Shown: positions 22,358 through 33,519, numbered from the stretch's first letter. The stretch: 36,143 nt of DNA from Saprospiraceae bacterium (GCA_016787285.1 JAEUUV010000090.1:1-36143); one strand, 5' to 3'. Notes: generated from the letters alone by a model not told the origin. Numbers and translations: made by a program.

Positions 22358-25345
22358 ATGAAGCAAATTTATGTGTTTTGTTTCCTGCTCCTGGCAGCAG
22401 GCACATTATCGGCACAACGGCCCATTACGGGAACTGTGACCGATGAAAGCGGCAGCGGCCTGCTGGGCGCCACTGTGGTGGCCAAGGGTACCGCCGCCGG
22501 TAAAATTACCGATGCCGACGGCAAGTTTTCGCTCACCATGCCGGCCGGAGTCAACACGCTCGTCGTATCGTACACCGGCTACCAAACCCAGGAGGTGGAC
22601 GTGACGGGGCAGAGCACCGTGAATGTCGTACTACTGGAGGCTGCCGGTCTGCTCACCGAACTGGTGGTAACCGGTTACTCCGAGGTGGAATCCAAAAAAC
22701 TGGTTTCCTCCGTGGCTGTTGTCGGTGCCAAGCAGTTGGAAAACATCCCGATGACGGACGTCAACCAACTGATGCAAGGCCGCGCCGCCGGGGTGTACAC
22801 GACTGCAACTTCCGGCCAGCCGGGCGCCCAACAGCAGGTACGCGTGCGCGGTACCGGCTCCATTACTGCCGGGCGTAACCCGCTGTATGTGGTGGACGGG
22901 ATCATCATTGAGCAGGGTAACTTCGCCGCTCTCGATGCCGGCACCAATGCCGTGGATGTACTGGCCCAGTTGAACCCCAACGACATCGAAAACATCACCA
23001 TCCTGAAGGATGCCACCGCCACGGCACTTTACGGCTCGCGCGGTAGCAACGGGGTGGTCGTCATCACGACCAAACGCGGCAAAGCGGGCAAAACCCTCAT
23101 CACGGTAAAAGCCCAAAACGGGGTGACCATGCCCAACTTCGGCAACTTCGAACTGATGAATGCGGAAGAAGCCTGGAACTACGAACGCAAGGTGCTCGCC
23201 AACAGCGGTCGTACGCAGGAGCAAATTGACGCCACTCGCCCGGCTTCCATGCTGGACAACACGACCGACTGGCTCGACGAGGCTTTCCGCGACGGCAAAA
23301 CGTACAACGTGGAACTGCAAGCCAGCGGCGGCAATGAAAAAACCCGCTTTTTCGTCTCCGGCGGCTACTTCGATCAGGACGGTATTCTGATCGGTTCCGA
23401 GTTCAACCGATTCTCACTGCGCAGCAACATTGACCACACTGCGTCCGACCGGCTCAGTTTCAGCCTGAACCTGAACGGTTCCTACTCGCAACAAAACAAC
23501 GCCGTGGACGGCAACCGTTTCCAGTCGCCGATTGCTTCTGCGTTCACGACCACGCCGCTGCAGGGCAAAATCAATCCGGCCACAGGCAAACTGTACACCG
23601 GCATCGAAAACGAATACATCGGCCTTACCGGCGACAACTTTCTGTATTCGTTGCCGCTCAACACCGTGGACGTGAACACGTTCCGTTTGATTTCCAAGTT
23701 GTCGGCTACGTACAAAATTCTCGACAACCTCTCGTTTACCCAAAATGCCAACATTGACCTGATCGGCGTTGACGAGGTGGACTACGACGACCCGACCACC
23801 GCCGATGGCGTTAACGACCGGGGTACTCTGACTACAGCATATACCCAAAACCGCGCCCTCACGTCCCAGTCGCTCCTGCGTTATTTTACCAACTTCGGTC
23901 AGGATCACGACTTTGACGTCATGGCGGTGTACGAGTACCAACGCACCAATTTCAAAACGTTTAATGCAGGCGGCAAAGGTTTTGCTTCCGGCAAATTGAA
24001 AACGCTCGACTCGGCTGCCGAGCCTAACTTCGTAGGTGGTTCCCAAACCGACTACTCGTTTATCTCCTACCTCGGCCAGGCAAACTATGCGTTCAAGGGC
24101 CGCTACCGCCTCACGGGTAGTTTCCGCCGCGACGGCTCTTCCCGCTTCGGCGCCAACAACCGCTGGGCCAACTTCTGGTCGGTGGGTGGTTCCTGGCAGA
24201 TCAACGAGGAAGGCTTCCTGGACAAAGTTGGTTTCCTCAACAACCTGCGCCTCCGCGCCAGTTATGGCACCTCGGGTAATGCCGATATCGGCAACTTTGT
24301 GTCGCAGGAACTGTATGGCTTCGGCGCCGCCTACCAGAATGAACCCGGTAGCAGCCCGGCACAAATCGGAAATCCGAATCTGACCTGGGAAAACTCCAAC
24401 AACCTGAACGTCGGTCTTGATTTTTCCATTCTCGACAGCCGCATCGGCGGCACGGTGGAGTACTACAACCGCACGTCGGAAAACCTGCTGCTGAACGTGC
24501 CCGTATCGTCCACCAGCGGTTTCACCACCGCTACGCGGAACATCGGCAAGGTGCAGAACCGAGGCGTTGAGGTGACCCTTAACCTGACGCCGTTCAAAGC
24601 AACCCGCGCCGGTGGTTTCGACTGGAATGTGAACTTCAACATTTCGTTCAACCAAAACGAGGTGCTCGAACTTCCCGACGGCGAGGACATCCTCAACGGC
24701 TTCCAGGTTTTCCGCGAAGGCCAGCCGATTCGTGCCTACTACCTGCAGAAATGGGCCGGTGTGAACCCCGCCAACGGCACGCCCCTGTGGGCAGTTGAAG
24801 GCGGTGGTGTGACGGGTACGTACAGCCAGGCAAGTCGTTTCCTCGTCGGCAATGCCGAACCGGATTTCATTGCGGGCCTGACCAATGCTTTCTCGTTCAA
24901 AGGCTTCACCCTGTCGGCCTTTTTCTACACGGCACAAGGCAACGAAATCTACAACCAGTCGCGCGCTTTCATGGAAAGCGATGGTCTTCGTTTCGGATGG
25001 GCACACCTGAAGGCTGCGGGCACACACTGGGAAAACCCCGGCGACATCGCCGAGCGTCCCCAGCCCCGTTCCGGCGGCAACAACGGCGCTCAAAACCTGT
25101 CCACCCGTTACCTGGAGGACGGTTCCTACATCCGCCTGCGGAACGTCGTGCTCGGGTATTCGCTGCCGGCCTCCTGGATGCAACGCGCCCGCCTGCAAAA
25201 TGTAACCATCTATGTGCAAGGCCAAAACCTGTGGACACAAACCAACTACACCGGTCTGGACCCCGAAGCCGACGAAAGCGGCAACGAGTTCTTCCGCTAC
25301 CCGGTGGGTAAATCCATTACGTTTGGCGTGGACGTCACGTTCTAA
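22358..25345 (+). CDS. SusC/RagA-type TonB-dependent outer membrane transporter
   Basis: A 995-residue outer membrane protein. It has a signal peptide (to about 19), a carboxypeptidase-regulatory-like domain (ITGTVTDESGSGLLGATV...LVVSYTGYQTQEV), a TonB-box-like stretch ELVVTGYSEVESKKL, a plug domain (LMQGRAAGVYTT, VRVRGTGSI, NPLYVVDGI, ATALYGSRGSNGVVVITTK) and a long beta-barrel ending in aromatic F (VTF). With SusD it imports large nutrients such as glycans or peptides using energy from TonB. The substrate cannot be told; no glycoside hydrolase, sulfatase or sigma/anti-sigma gene adjoins it. susD follows after 53 bases. Confidence 0.95.
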   Translation: MKQIYVFCFLLLAAGTLSAQRPITGTVTDESGSGLLGATVVAKGTAAGKITDADGKFSLTMPAGVNTLVVSYTGYQTQEVDVTGQSTVNVVLLEAAGLLTELVVTGYSEVESKKLVSSVAVVGAKQLENIPMTDVNQLMQGRAAGVYTTATSGQPGAQQQVRVRGTGSITAGRNPLYVVDGIIIEQGNFAALDAGTNAVDVLAQLNPNDIENITILKDATATALYGSRGSNGVVVITTKRGKAGKTLITVKAQNGVTMPNFGNFELMNAEEAWNYERKVLANSGRTQEQIDATRPASMLDNTTDWLDEAFRDGKTYNVELQASGGNEKTRFFVSGGYFDQDGILIGSEFNRFSLRSNIDHTASDRLSFSLNLNGSYSQQNNAVDGNRFQSPIASAFTTTPLQGKINPATGKLYTGIENEYIGLTGDNFLYSLPLNTVDVNTFRLISKLSATYKILDNLSFTQNANIDLIGVDEVDYDDPTTADGVNDRGTLTTAYTQNRALTSQSLLRYFTNFGQDHDFDVMAVYEYQRTNFKTFNAGGKGFASGKLKTLDSAAEPNFVGGSQTDYSFISYLGQANYAFKGRYRLTGSFRRDGSSRFGANNRWANFWSVGGSWQINEEGFLDKVGFLNNLRLRASYGTSGNADIGNFVSQELYGFGAAYQNEPGSSPAQIGNPNLTWENSNNLNVGLDFSILDSRIGGTVEYYNRTSENLLLNVPVSSTSGFTTATRNIGKVQNRGVEVTLNLTPFKATRAGGFDWNVNFNISFNQNEVLELPDGEDILNGFQVFREGQPIRAYYLQKWAGVNPANGTPLWAVEGGGVTGTYSQASRFLVGNAEPDFIAGLTNAFSFKGFTLSAFFYTAQGNEIYNQSRAFMESDGLRFGWAHLKAAGTHWENPGDIAERPQPRSGGNNGAQNLSTRYLEDGSYIRLRNVVLGYSLPASWMQRARLQNVTIYVQGQNLWTQTNYTGLDPEADESGNEFFRYPVGKSITFGVDVTF

Positions 25346-25398
25346 TTCGTACCGTTCGCTTAATTTTTTCTCTTAAAAAAACTTGCAATAACAAGATT

Positions 25399-26778
25399 AT
25401 GAAAAATATACGAATCTTAATGCTTTTCTCCTTAGCCCTGCTGCTGGCGCCCGCCTGCCAGAAGGATCTGGAACTCAACCCGTCCCAGTCGCTGTCTACC
25501 GGTGAAGCCCTGTCGGATATTGCTTCCCTCAAAACAGCCCTGAACGGCGCTTACGATGCCATTCAGGCCTTGGGCTACTATGGCCGAAATTACATCGTGA
25601 TGGCCGAAACCGAGGCCAACCTCGTGTACCTGAGCACCGCCAATTCCAACCGCTTCGTATCCAGTTACACCTACCAGTGGACTCCGGCTAACGCCGACAT
25701 TACCAGCGTATGGAATGACGGCTACACCGCGATTCTTCGCGCCAACAACGTGATCAACAACGTGGACCGCATTGACGGCGATGCAGCCGAAAAGAATCAG
25801 ATCAAAGGCGAAGCCCTGGCTATTCGCGCGCTGGTGCACTTCGATCTGGTGCGTTTCTTCGGCAAGCAGTACACAAATGGCACTCCGAGCACCGACCTCG
25901 GGGTACCGATCATTCTGACTTCCGGCATCGGCGAGCCGGCACGCAACACCGTGGCTGAAGTGTACGATCAGGTTATTTCCGATCTGGAAACAGCAAAAGG
26001 CCTGCTGCGCAACGAAGGTATTTACCGCTTCTCTCCGGAAGCAGCCGAGGCGCTTCTGGCTCGTGTTTACCTGTACAAAGGCGATTGGGCAAAAGCCGAA
26101 ACCGCTGCTACGTCGCTCATCGGAAACGCACAGTATGCGCTGTCCGCCAACGTGAGCGCCATGTTCGGCGGCCCCGGCTCTTCGGAGGAAATTTTTACGC
26201 TTAAAAACGAAGCATCCGAAAACCGCGGCTCCGACAACCTCGGCAACATCTTCATTCCGCAAGGCTACGGCGACATCCGGGTGACCACCGATCTGCTCGA
26301 CCTGTACGAAGCCGGCGACAGCCGCGCTACACTCATCTTCCAGCAGCCCAACAACGAGTACTACGTGGGCAAATATCTGGAGCAAGACGGCGTAGTTGGC
26401 CTGGCCAGCCCGAAACTCCTTCGCCTGGCTGAAATGTACCTCATCCGTGCCGAAGCGCGTTTCCGCCAGAACGATACCGACGGTGCGCTTGACGACCTGA
26501 ACGAAATTCGCCTGAAGCGCGGCGCTACCGAACTGATGAGCCTGCCTAATGGTATTCGCGACATCCTGTCGGAGCGTCATCGCGAACTGGCCTTCGAAGG
26601 GCACGCTGCGTTCGACTACTGGCGCACCGGCACCGACATGGTGCGCAACCAATGCGGCACCGGTCTCGAAGTGAGCGCTCCCTGCACCATTGCCGCCAAC
26701 TCGCACCTGACGGTTCACCCGATCCCGCAACGGGAAATAGACGTGAACCAGAACATGGAACAAAACGACGGGTATTAA
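25399..26778 (+). CDS. SusD/RagB-type nutrient-binding lipoprotein
   Basis: A 459-residue surface lipoprotein with a lipobox at Cys20 (LLLAPACQKDLEL). The SusD pattern is clear: LNGAYDAIQALGYYGRNY, the helix pair NQIKGEALAIRALVHFDLVRFFG, the VYDQVISDLETAKG repeat, AAEALLARVYLYKGDW, and the C-terminal PKLLRLAEMYLIRAEARFR...LNEIRLKRGA and ERHRELAFEGHAAFDYWRTG. It forms the lid of the SusC channel and captures the substrate. The length is slightly below the average for the family (about 500-550). It is co-transcribed with the SusC-type gene before it, and a 10-bp hairpin separates it from the third gene. Confidence 0.94.
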   Translation: MKNIRILMLFSLALLLAPACQKDLELNPSQSLSTGEALSDIASLKTALNGAYDAIQALGYYGRNYIVMAETEANLVYLSTANSNRFVSSYTYQWTPANADITSVWNDGYTAILRANNVINNVDRIDGDAAEKNQIKGEALAIRALVHFDLVRFFGKQYTNGTPSTDLGVPIILTSGIGEPARNTVAEVYDQVISDLETAKGLLRNEGIYRFSPEAAEALLARVYLYKGDWAKAETAATSLIGNAQYALSANVSAMFGGPGSSEEIFTLKNEASENRGSDNLGNIFIPQGYGDIRVTTDLLDLYEAGDSRATLIFQQPNNEYYVGKYLEQDGVVGLASPKLLRLAEMYLIRAEARFRQNDTDGALDDLNEIRLKRGATELMSLPNGIRDILSERHRELAFEGHAAFDYWRTGTDMVRNQCGTGLEVSAPCTIAANSHLTVHPIPQREIDVNQNMEQNDGY

Positions 26779-26790
26779 TTTGAAAAACAG

Positions 26791-26833
26791 GGCAGTCCGG
26801 AGAATGAGCCAAGCGTTCGTTCGCCGGACTGCC
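26791..26833 (+). terminator. Hairpin between susD and the third gene of the operon
   Basis: Perfect 10-bp arms at 26791-26800 and 26824-26833 enclose a 23-base loop. No T-run follows, so it is more likely a processing or partial-termination structure than a full terminator. Confidence 0.4.
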
Positions 26834-26863
26834 AAACTTGCTCAATAACAAAAACTCACAGTC

Positions 26864-27697
26864 ATGAAAAAAATACTTTCCTACTGCTTTTTGCTCTGCC
26901 TGGTTGCGGCAGTTCAGTACTCCTGCAACGATGAAATTCCTCTTACCCTCCAGGATGAATACGTGGCACTGGATGCCGGCAAACTTAACCTCACCTTCCT
27001 GCGCAAAAACGACGGTCAGGCGGTTGACGCCGGGATTCGCGCCATGCTTATCGCCGCTCACAAGGCGTCGCCGGTGAACTATACGTTTGAAATTTTGCCC
27101 ACCTCAACGGCTGTCGCCGGCCAGCATTACACGGTAGGCAGTACAACCGGTTCCATTCCGGCCAATTCGAGTTTCGGTAACCTGCCTATCCAGATTCTGC
27201 CCGACAACATCAACCCGGGCGAAACCTGGACGCTGAACCTGAAACTCATATCCGCCGATCTGAACTTGGCCAACAGCCTGATCGTGTCTTACAAAATCCA
27301 GGTTTCCTGCCCCTCTACGCTGGCCGGCATGCTGGACTACGAACACTCCGACTACTTCTGCGGTGGCGCACCGCTCACCGGCACCACCGAACTGAAGGCC
27401 GTGACAGCCAACACCTACACCGTAACCGACTTTGCCTTCGGCTCCTGGGATGCTTGCTATGGCGCAGGATCGGGAGGCGCACTGGCTTCCGACCCGGCTG
27501 TTACCTTGCGTATCGTGGACATTTGCGGCACCATTTCGGTAACCGGCAACGACCAGTACGGCGACACCTACACCTACACGATTAAATCCATCAATGGCCC
27601 GACGCTTACGATTGAGTGGGAAAATACGTACGGCGAATTCGGTACGGTTGCACTGACCCGCCAAGACGGCGCCAACTGGCCTCCGCTGAAAAATTAG
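26864..27697 (+). CDS. Surface lipoprotein of the susCD operon, unknown binding role
   Basis: A 277-residue lipoprotein with a lipobox at Cys21 (AAVQYSCNDE). The N-terminal part (YVALDAGKLNLTFLRKNDG, then TAVAGQHYTVGSTTGSIPANSSFGNLPIQILPD) has the look of the Calx-beta/DUF4843-like domains common in lipoproteins encoded after SusCD, with the motif of a value continuing to be defined as repeated beta strands. The C-terminal half is beta-rich with several Cys (SCPSTL, FCGGAPL, WDACYG, VDICGT). It lies 85 bases after susD in the same direction and likely helps bind the transported substrate on the surface. The role is inferred from position. Confidence 0.7.
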   Translation: MKKILSYCFLLCLVAAVQYSCNDEIPLTLQDEYVALDAGKLNLTFLRKNDGQAVDAGIRAMLIAAHKASPVNYTFEILPTSTAVAGQHYTVGSTTGSIPANSSFGNLPIQILPDNINPGETWTLNLKLISADLNLANSLIVSYKIQVSCPSTLAGMLDYEHSDYFCGGAPLTGTTELKAVTANTYTVTDFAFGSWDACYGAGSGGALASDPAVTLRIVDICGTISVTGNDQYGDTYTYTIKSINGPTLTIEWENTYGEFGTVALTRQDGANWPPLKN

Positions 27698-27724
27698 TAG
27701 TCCGTGCGTGAAATCCGCTTGCGA

Positions 27725-27979
27725 CAACAATGGCAACGCGGATTATAGGATTTTTCGGATTTCCGCGGATATTCCCTCGTAGGTTTAATGGCAACGCGGA
27801 TTACACGGATTTTTTCGGATGACCACAGATATTACTCAGGCAGGGGCGCAGCCCCTGCCTGAGTTTTTTTAATCCGTTTTAATCTGCGGAAATCTGCGTC
27901 CTCCGTGTTGCCATTATTGTCGCGTTCGGAAAGTAAATCCGCGGGCATCCGAAAAATCCGTGTGATCCGCGTTGCCATT
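27725..27979. repeat. Nested inverted repeat region (gcggatta/ggattttt words)
   Basis: A 35-base arm at 27787-27821 pairs with 27946-27979 with one gap and one mismatch. A second, weaker copy of the same words lies at 27728-27773. The gap 27698-28009 contains only this element and the terminator at 27834-27870, with no gene. Confidence 0.6.
27834..27870 (+). terminator. Strong intrinsic terminator of the susCD operon
   Basis: A perfect 14-bp GC-rich stem (27834-27847 with 27851-27864), a 3-base loop and a run of seven T after the last G (27864-27870). It ends the plus-strand operon before the convergent mltG gene. Confidence 0.85.
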
Positions 27980-28009
27980 GACTCGCAAGCGGAGTGCAGC
28001 ACACGCTCC

Positions 28010-29041
28010 TCAATACCCCCGCTGCTCCAGCCAGTTTTGGAAACGCCGGGCATTCACCAAGTGCGCCGAATAAGTGGCTGCAAACTGGTGGGTACCCGAT
28101 TCGTCGGGCTTGGCGCAGAAGTACAGGAAATCGTGCTGTTGAGGGTTCAGTACAGCATCAATGCTGCTGATGGAGGCCATGCTGATCGGGCCGGGCGGCA
28201 GTCCTTTGTACAGGTAAGTGTTGTACGGCGAGTCGAAAGTGGTGTGGAATTGTGTCACGCGCCGCGCCTCGAAATCGCGGGTGGCGAACACACAGGTCGG
28301 GTCGGCCTGTAGCAGCATCCCGATTTTCAGTCGGTTCAGGTACACTCCGGCAATGGTCGGTTTTTCCGCCACGGTATTGGTTTCGCGTTCCACGATGGAC
28401 GCCAGCGTGTATACTTCCTCGGGTGTCATACCGAGTGCACGCGCTTTTTCGAGCCGGTTGTTTTTGGCCCAGAAGGCATCGTGTTCCTTCACCATGCGTT
28501 TCAAAAAGTTCATCGGAGTGGTATTCCAGTACATCTGGTACGTGTTGGGAATGAACAGCGCGATGAGGTTTTCAGGCGTTCGGCCGAATTCGGCGAGTAC
28601 AGCCGGGTCGCGCAGGGTTTCGAGCAATTTCAGGGAATCCGGCTCGAGAAAGCCGGCCACGCATCCGGCTATTTCCTCCGGGAGGCGCTCGTTGTTCAGC
28701 ACCACATTGACGGGCGCCTGTTCGCCCGCCCGGAGGTGCTGGATGAGCCGCCGGTTGCTCCAGCCCGGTTCGATCTCGAAACGCCCGGGGCGCATGGTGT
28801 TGCGCTTGTATTTCATTTTCTCGGCCAGCCATTGAAAACTTTCCGGGTCGGTCAGGAAGCCGCCCTGCGACAGGCTGTCCACCACCTGATCGAAGGTGGC
28901 GTTGGTTGGAATGTGCACGAACGGTGTTTCAAGATGATCCGGCACGCCGGACAGGTAAATGGCTTTGATTGGTTTCCAGGCCAATACCGATGCAACGAGC
29001 AGGACGACCAACAGGAGCAGGCCCCAGGTTTTTCTTTTCAT
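28010..29041 (-). CDS. mltG: Endolytic murein transglycosylase MltG
   Basis: A 343-residue inner membrane protein with one N-terminal transmembrane helix (LLLLVVLLVASVLAW). The YceG-like domain contains the LysM-like FVHIPTNATFDQVVDSL stretch and the catalytic region YTLASIVERETN, with Glu218 at the position of the active residue, followed by AGVYLNRLKIGMLLQADPTC, YNTYLYKGLPPGPI and HDFLYFCAK. It cleaves nascent glycan strands to set their length in peptidoglycan synthesis. It starts 57 bases after panB in the same direction and may share its transcript. Confidence 0.92.
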   Translation of the reverse strand: MKRKTWGLLLLVVLLVASVLAWKPIKAIYLSGVPDHLETPFVHIPTNATFDQVVDSLSQGGFLTDPESFQWLAEKMKYKRNTMRPGRFEIEPGWSNRRLIQHLRAGEQAPVNVVLNNERLPEEIAGCVAGFLEPDSLKLLETLRDPAVLAEFGRTPENLIALFIPNTYQMYWNTTPMNFLKRMVKEHDAFWAKNNRLEKARALGMTPEEVYTLASIVERETNTVAEKPTIAGVYLNRLKIGMLLQADPTCVFATRDFEARRVTQFHTTFDSPYNTYLYKGLPPGPISMASISSIDAVLNPQQHDFLYFCAKPDESGTHQFAATYSAHLVNARRFQNWLEQRGY

Positions 29042-29098
29042 GGAATAAAATCGTGTGTGTTTACTGTGTGGCGAGGTAAGTGTGCGCAGGGGCTGCGC

Positions 29099-29917
29099 TT
29101 AGTATTGTTCGGATTCGTTTGGGAAATCGCGGCTTTTCACGTCGGCTATATAGTGTTTCGTGGCTTCGCCGATGGCATCGAACAATTCCAGATACCGCCG
29201 GAGGAAACGCGGACGAAACTCCTTGGTGATGCCGAGCATGTCGTGTGTCACTAATACCTGCCCGTCGGTGTGCTGCCCGGCGCCGATGCCTATGGTGGGG
29301 ATTTCAATACTTTCGGACACGGTTTTGGCGAGTTGGGCAGGTATTTTTTCCAGCACCAGCGCAAAGCAACCGATGTCGTCGAGCAAACGTGCATCTTCCA
29401 GTAGTTTTTGTGCCTCGGCATCTTGTTTGGCGCGTACGGTGTAGGTGCCGAATTTGTAAATGCTCTGCGGCGTCAGGCCGAGGTGCCCCATGACCGGGAT
29501 GCCTGCCATGAGAATGCGCCGGATAGATTCCTCCACTTCGGAGCCGCCCTCCAGTTTGACGGCATGCGCGCCGGATTCCTTCATGATCCGGATGGCGCTT
29601 TTCAGGGCAATTTCCGAGTTCGACTGATAACTCCCGAAGGGCATGTCCACCACAACCATCGCACGGTGTACGGCTCGTACGACCGACTGGGCGTGGTAAA
29701 TCATTTGGTCGAGCGTGATGGGCAAGGTGGTTTCGTGGCCGGCCATGACATTGGACGCGGAATCGCCTACCAGCAAGATGTCAATGCCGGCTTCATCGAG
29801 AATTCGGGCCATGGAAAAATCATAAGCCGTGAGCATGGCGATTTTTTCGCCCCGGTTTTTCATGGCCTGGATAACGTGCGTGGTCACGCGTTTGATTTCG
29901 CCGGTAGTAGCAGACAT
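29099..29917 (-). CDS. panB: 3-methyl-2-oxobutanoate hydroxymethyltransferase PanB
   Basis: A 272-residue cytosolic enzyme that makes ketopantoate for pantothenate and coenzyme A from 2-oxoisovalerate and methylene-tetrahydrofolate. Motifs are [30 protein letters not shown] with metal ligand Asp, [28 protein letters not shown] and [11 protein letters not shown], with the catalytic Glu, then PTIGIGAG. The start is the ATG before SATTGEIK; the longer frame would run through the terminator at 29972-30003. It precedes mltG. Confidence 0.94.
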   Translation of the reverse strand: MSATTGEIKRVTTHVIQAMKNRGEKIAMLTAYDFSMARILDEAGIDILLVGDSASNVMAGHETTLPITLDQMIYHAQSVVRAVHRAMVVVDMPFGSYQSNSEIALKSAIRIMKESGAHAVKLEGGSEVEESIRRILMAGIPVMGHLGLTPQSIYKFGTYTVRAKQDAEAQKLLEDARLLDDIGCFALVLEKIPAQLAKTVSESIEIPTIGIGAGQHTDGQVLVTHDMLGITKEFRPRFLRRYLELFDAIGEATKHYIADVKSRDFPNESEQY

Positions 29918-29971
29918 AGTGTGTGTGCTTGGGTGATGGGATAAGCAAATTCGGCGCGAAAGTAGGGCATA

Positions 29972-30003
29972 AAAACAAAAAACCACGCCTCGTTTGGCGT
30001 GGT
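29972..30003 (-). terminator. Intrinsic terminator on the minus strand
   Basis: An 8-bp stem (29982-29989 with 29996-30003) is followed, on the minus strand, by a T-rich tract (complement of the A run 29972-29981). It ends the transcript of the lipoprotein gene at 30161, before panB. Confidence 0.7.
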
Positions 30004-30160
30004 CGTAAAACAACAAATTATAATCCCATGAACATTTTCAGGCCGTGAGGCTGCGGTAGCATTTTCTGCGTTTTGCAACCAAAGTGCCGATTAAACGGCG
30101 GGCGGTGGAAAAATGTTGCGGATAGGTCGCTCTTAACAGGGCATTTGATTTTGAAAGAAT

Positions 30161-31177
30161 TTATTGGAAATTCAAATCGCGTTCGGGCGACTGCTTGTTC
30201 AACTCTGTAATCGTTTCGGCCGTGATCTGGACGTTGGGTAGTATTTTGGTGTTTTTGGCGGTGAAAATCCCGAAACCTTCCGAAAGGTTCGTGTAGGAAG
30301 AGACCAGTTCGGCGCCGGTGACCCCGGAATTGGCCGTAGCGGTTTCCAGATAACGCTCGATTTCCTTGCCTCCGCCCTCGAAGTACATGTCTACGCCGTC
30401 GAATTTCCGGAAGCGGTCTTGTACTACGGGGAGGTTGGCAACCAGAAAGTTGAAAAACGAGGTCGTATTCACCGTTGCATCGCACTTGTAATACTTGTCA
30501 CTCACTTTGATATCCGTCCGGCGCACGTTGGGGATGGGGGTCCAGAACAGGGTGTCGCGTTGGATGAATGCGCCGTTTAGAGCGTATTCGCTGTAGCGGA
30601 TATGGAATTTGACATTGAAATAAACGCCGTTTTCGTCGGTGCGCCAGGAGAGTGAAGTAGCCTTTTCGCGCTGGAATCCGATCCGGACAGGCGATTGCGA
30701 AGGACTTGGCGTGGTGATCAGAAACTCACCCGGGATGGTTGTTTCGGCAGTGATGTCGGGCTGGCCGTCGTTGCGGATAATGCGCAGGCGGTAGGTTTTT
30801 TCGGCCAGAATCGGTTCGGTGGTTTTATACAACCAGTTCGGCTGGGTGGCAAAAATTCCACCTTCCCGGACGATACCTTCGAGGTTGCCGTCTACCCGGG
30901 TCAGTGCAAGTTTGGTGTTGCTTCCGACTTCTTCTAGAAATACGCCTATGGCATTTGCCGGGTAATATAGCGAGTCTGCAATCTGAGCGATCTGCACCGC
31001 GCTGGTCACCGGATCGAGAAAGGCCTTTTCGACGCGAATGTAGTTTGCCGAATTTTTAGGCGTGATAATGGCGTACACAACCGGCACTTCTTTCCAGTCG
31101 GTCACCAGATCAAAATCATTGGAACAGGCTTGAATCAGCAGGGCTGCAAAAGGCAGCCAAAGGATCAGTTTTTTCAT
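30161..31177 (-). CDS. DUF4249-like outer surface lipoprotein
   Basis: A 338-residue lipoprotein with a lipobox at Cys18 (LLIQACSND). The start VPVVYAIITPKNSANYIRVEKAFLD and then TYRLRIIRNDGQPDITAETTIPG look like DUF4249 proteins of Bacteroidota, beta-sandwich lipoproteins of unknown role often encoded near TonB-dependent receptors. No receptor adjoins it here. The start was set at the signal peptide. It has its own promoter-like element at 31207-31240 and a terminator at 29972-30003, so it is probably monocistronic. Confidence 0.65.
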   Translation of the reverse strand: MKKLILWLPFAALLIQACSNDFDLVTDWKEVPVVYAIITPKNSANYIRVEKAFLDPVTSAVQIAQIADSLYYPANAIGVFLEEVGSNTKLALTRVDGNLEGIVREGGIFATQPNWLYKTTEPILAEKTYRLRIIRNDGQPDITAETTIPGEFLITTPSPSQSPVRIGFQREKATSLSWRTDENGVYFNVKFHIRYSEYALNGAFIQRDTLFWTPIPNVRRTDIKVSDKYYKCDATVNTTSFFNFLVANLPVVQDRFRKFDGVDMYFEGGGKEIERYLETATANSGVTGAELVSSYTNLSEGFGIFTAKNTKILPNVQITAETITELNKQSPERDLNFQ

Positions 31178-31206
31178 TGCAAGGCGCTTGATTGTCAATT
31201 GACCCG

Positions 31207-31240
31207 CAAAAGTATGCCTTCGGCGCGAGACATTGGTCAA
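31207..31240 (-). promoter_or_regulatory. Promoter-like element for the DUF4249-like gene
   Basis: On the minus strand TTG (31238-31240) is followed after 23 bases by TACTTTTG (31207-31214), about 30 bases before the start codon. Confidence 0.55.
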
Positions 31241-31265
31241 TTCCTCTTGCCAGTAGCGGACGAAA

Positions 31266-31514
31266 TCACTCCTTGACACCGGCGACGAGCAGCGACACCT
31301 CGTTGTTGAGCATTTCCACGAAGCCACCCTCTACGCGTAAGGACATTTTTTCGCCGTTTTCCTTAACGATACGCACTTCACCTGCCTCCAGCGACGACAC
31401 GATAGGGGCGTGGTTTTCGAGCATCTCGAACGAACCGGAAGCGCCGGGCACTTTCACCGATTTGACCGGCCCGGAGAAGATCTGTTTTTCAGGAGAAAGA
31501 ATAACGATGTTCAT
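31266..31514 (-). CDS. atpC: ATP synthase epsilon subunit
   Basis: An 82-residue protein consisting only of the N-terminal beta-sandwich (MNIVILSPEKQIFSGPVKSV, then GSFEMLENHAPIVSSLEAGEV). The C-terminal helical domain that regulates the enzyme in other phyla is absent, as is usual in Bacteroidota. It joins gamma to the c-ring in F1Fo. atpD lies just upstream, separated by the inverted repeat at 31523-31608. Confidence 0.9.
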   Translation of the reverse strand: MNIVILSPEKQIFSGPVKSVKVPGASGSFEMLENHAPIVSSLEAGEVRIVKENGEKMSLRVEGGFVEMLNNEVSLLVAGVKE

Positions 31515-31522
31515 ATTAGAGA

Positions 31523-31608
31523 GGTTAACGGGTTTGACGGGTTGAGCGGGTTTAACGGGTTGCGCGGTAACCCGTTAAACCCGCTCAACCCGTTAAACCC
31601 GTTAAACC
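31523..31608. repeat. 9-bp-word inverted repeat between atpD and atpC
   Basis: Arm 31523-31561 pairs with 31569-31608 with one gap and one mismatch; the loop is 7 bases. Both arms are made of the ggtttaacg and ggttgagcg words that form the array at 18542-18694. It occupies nearly all of the gap inside the atpDC operon. Confidence 0.8.
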
Positions 31609-31611
31609 TGT

Positions 31612-33309
<1,698 letters not shown>

Positions 33310-33519
33310 TTAATTGTGGGCGCTTTGTACGGATGTTTCGGATGAAAAACAGACTTTTGCGGCTCCCTTTGCCGATTCAGCATTCCCGATCACGCGTAAT
33401 TCAGCGTGGGCGCCAAGCAAATGAAATAATATTTTTCACCTCCCGTTTATGGGTCGCTTCGCTTTAATCGGCTACGATTCGCCTTGTTTCTCTAACACAC
33501 AACTGCTTTTACAAACATC

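Noticed and set aside
23414-25240. 608-codon minus-strand frame opposite the SusC-type gene
   Set aside because: Antisense shadow of a well-supported TonB-dependent transporter; no domain is recognisable.
30018-30485. Minus-strand frame after and within the DUF4249-like gene
   Set aside because: It overlaps the lipoprotein gene out of frame, is Arg/Pro/His-rich and shows no motif.
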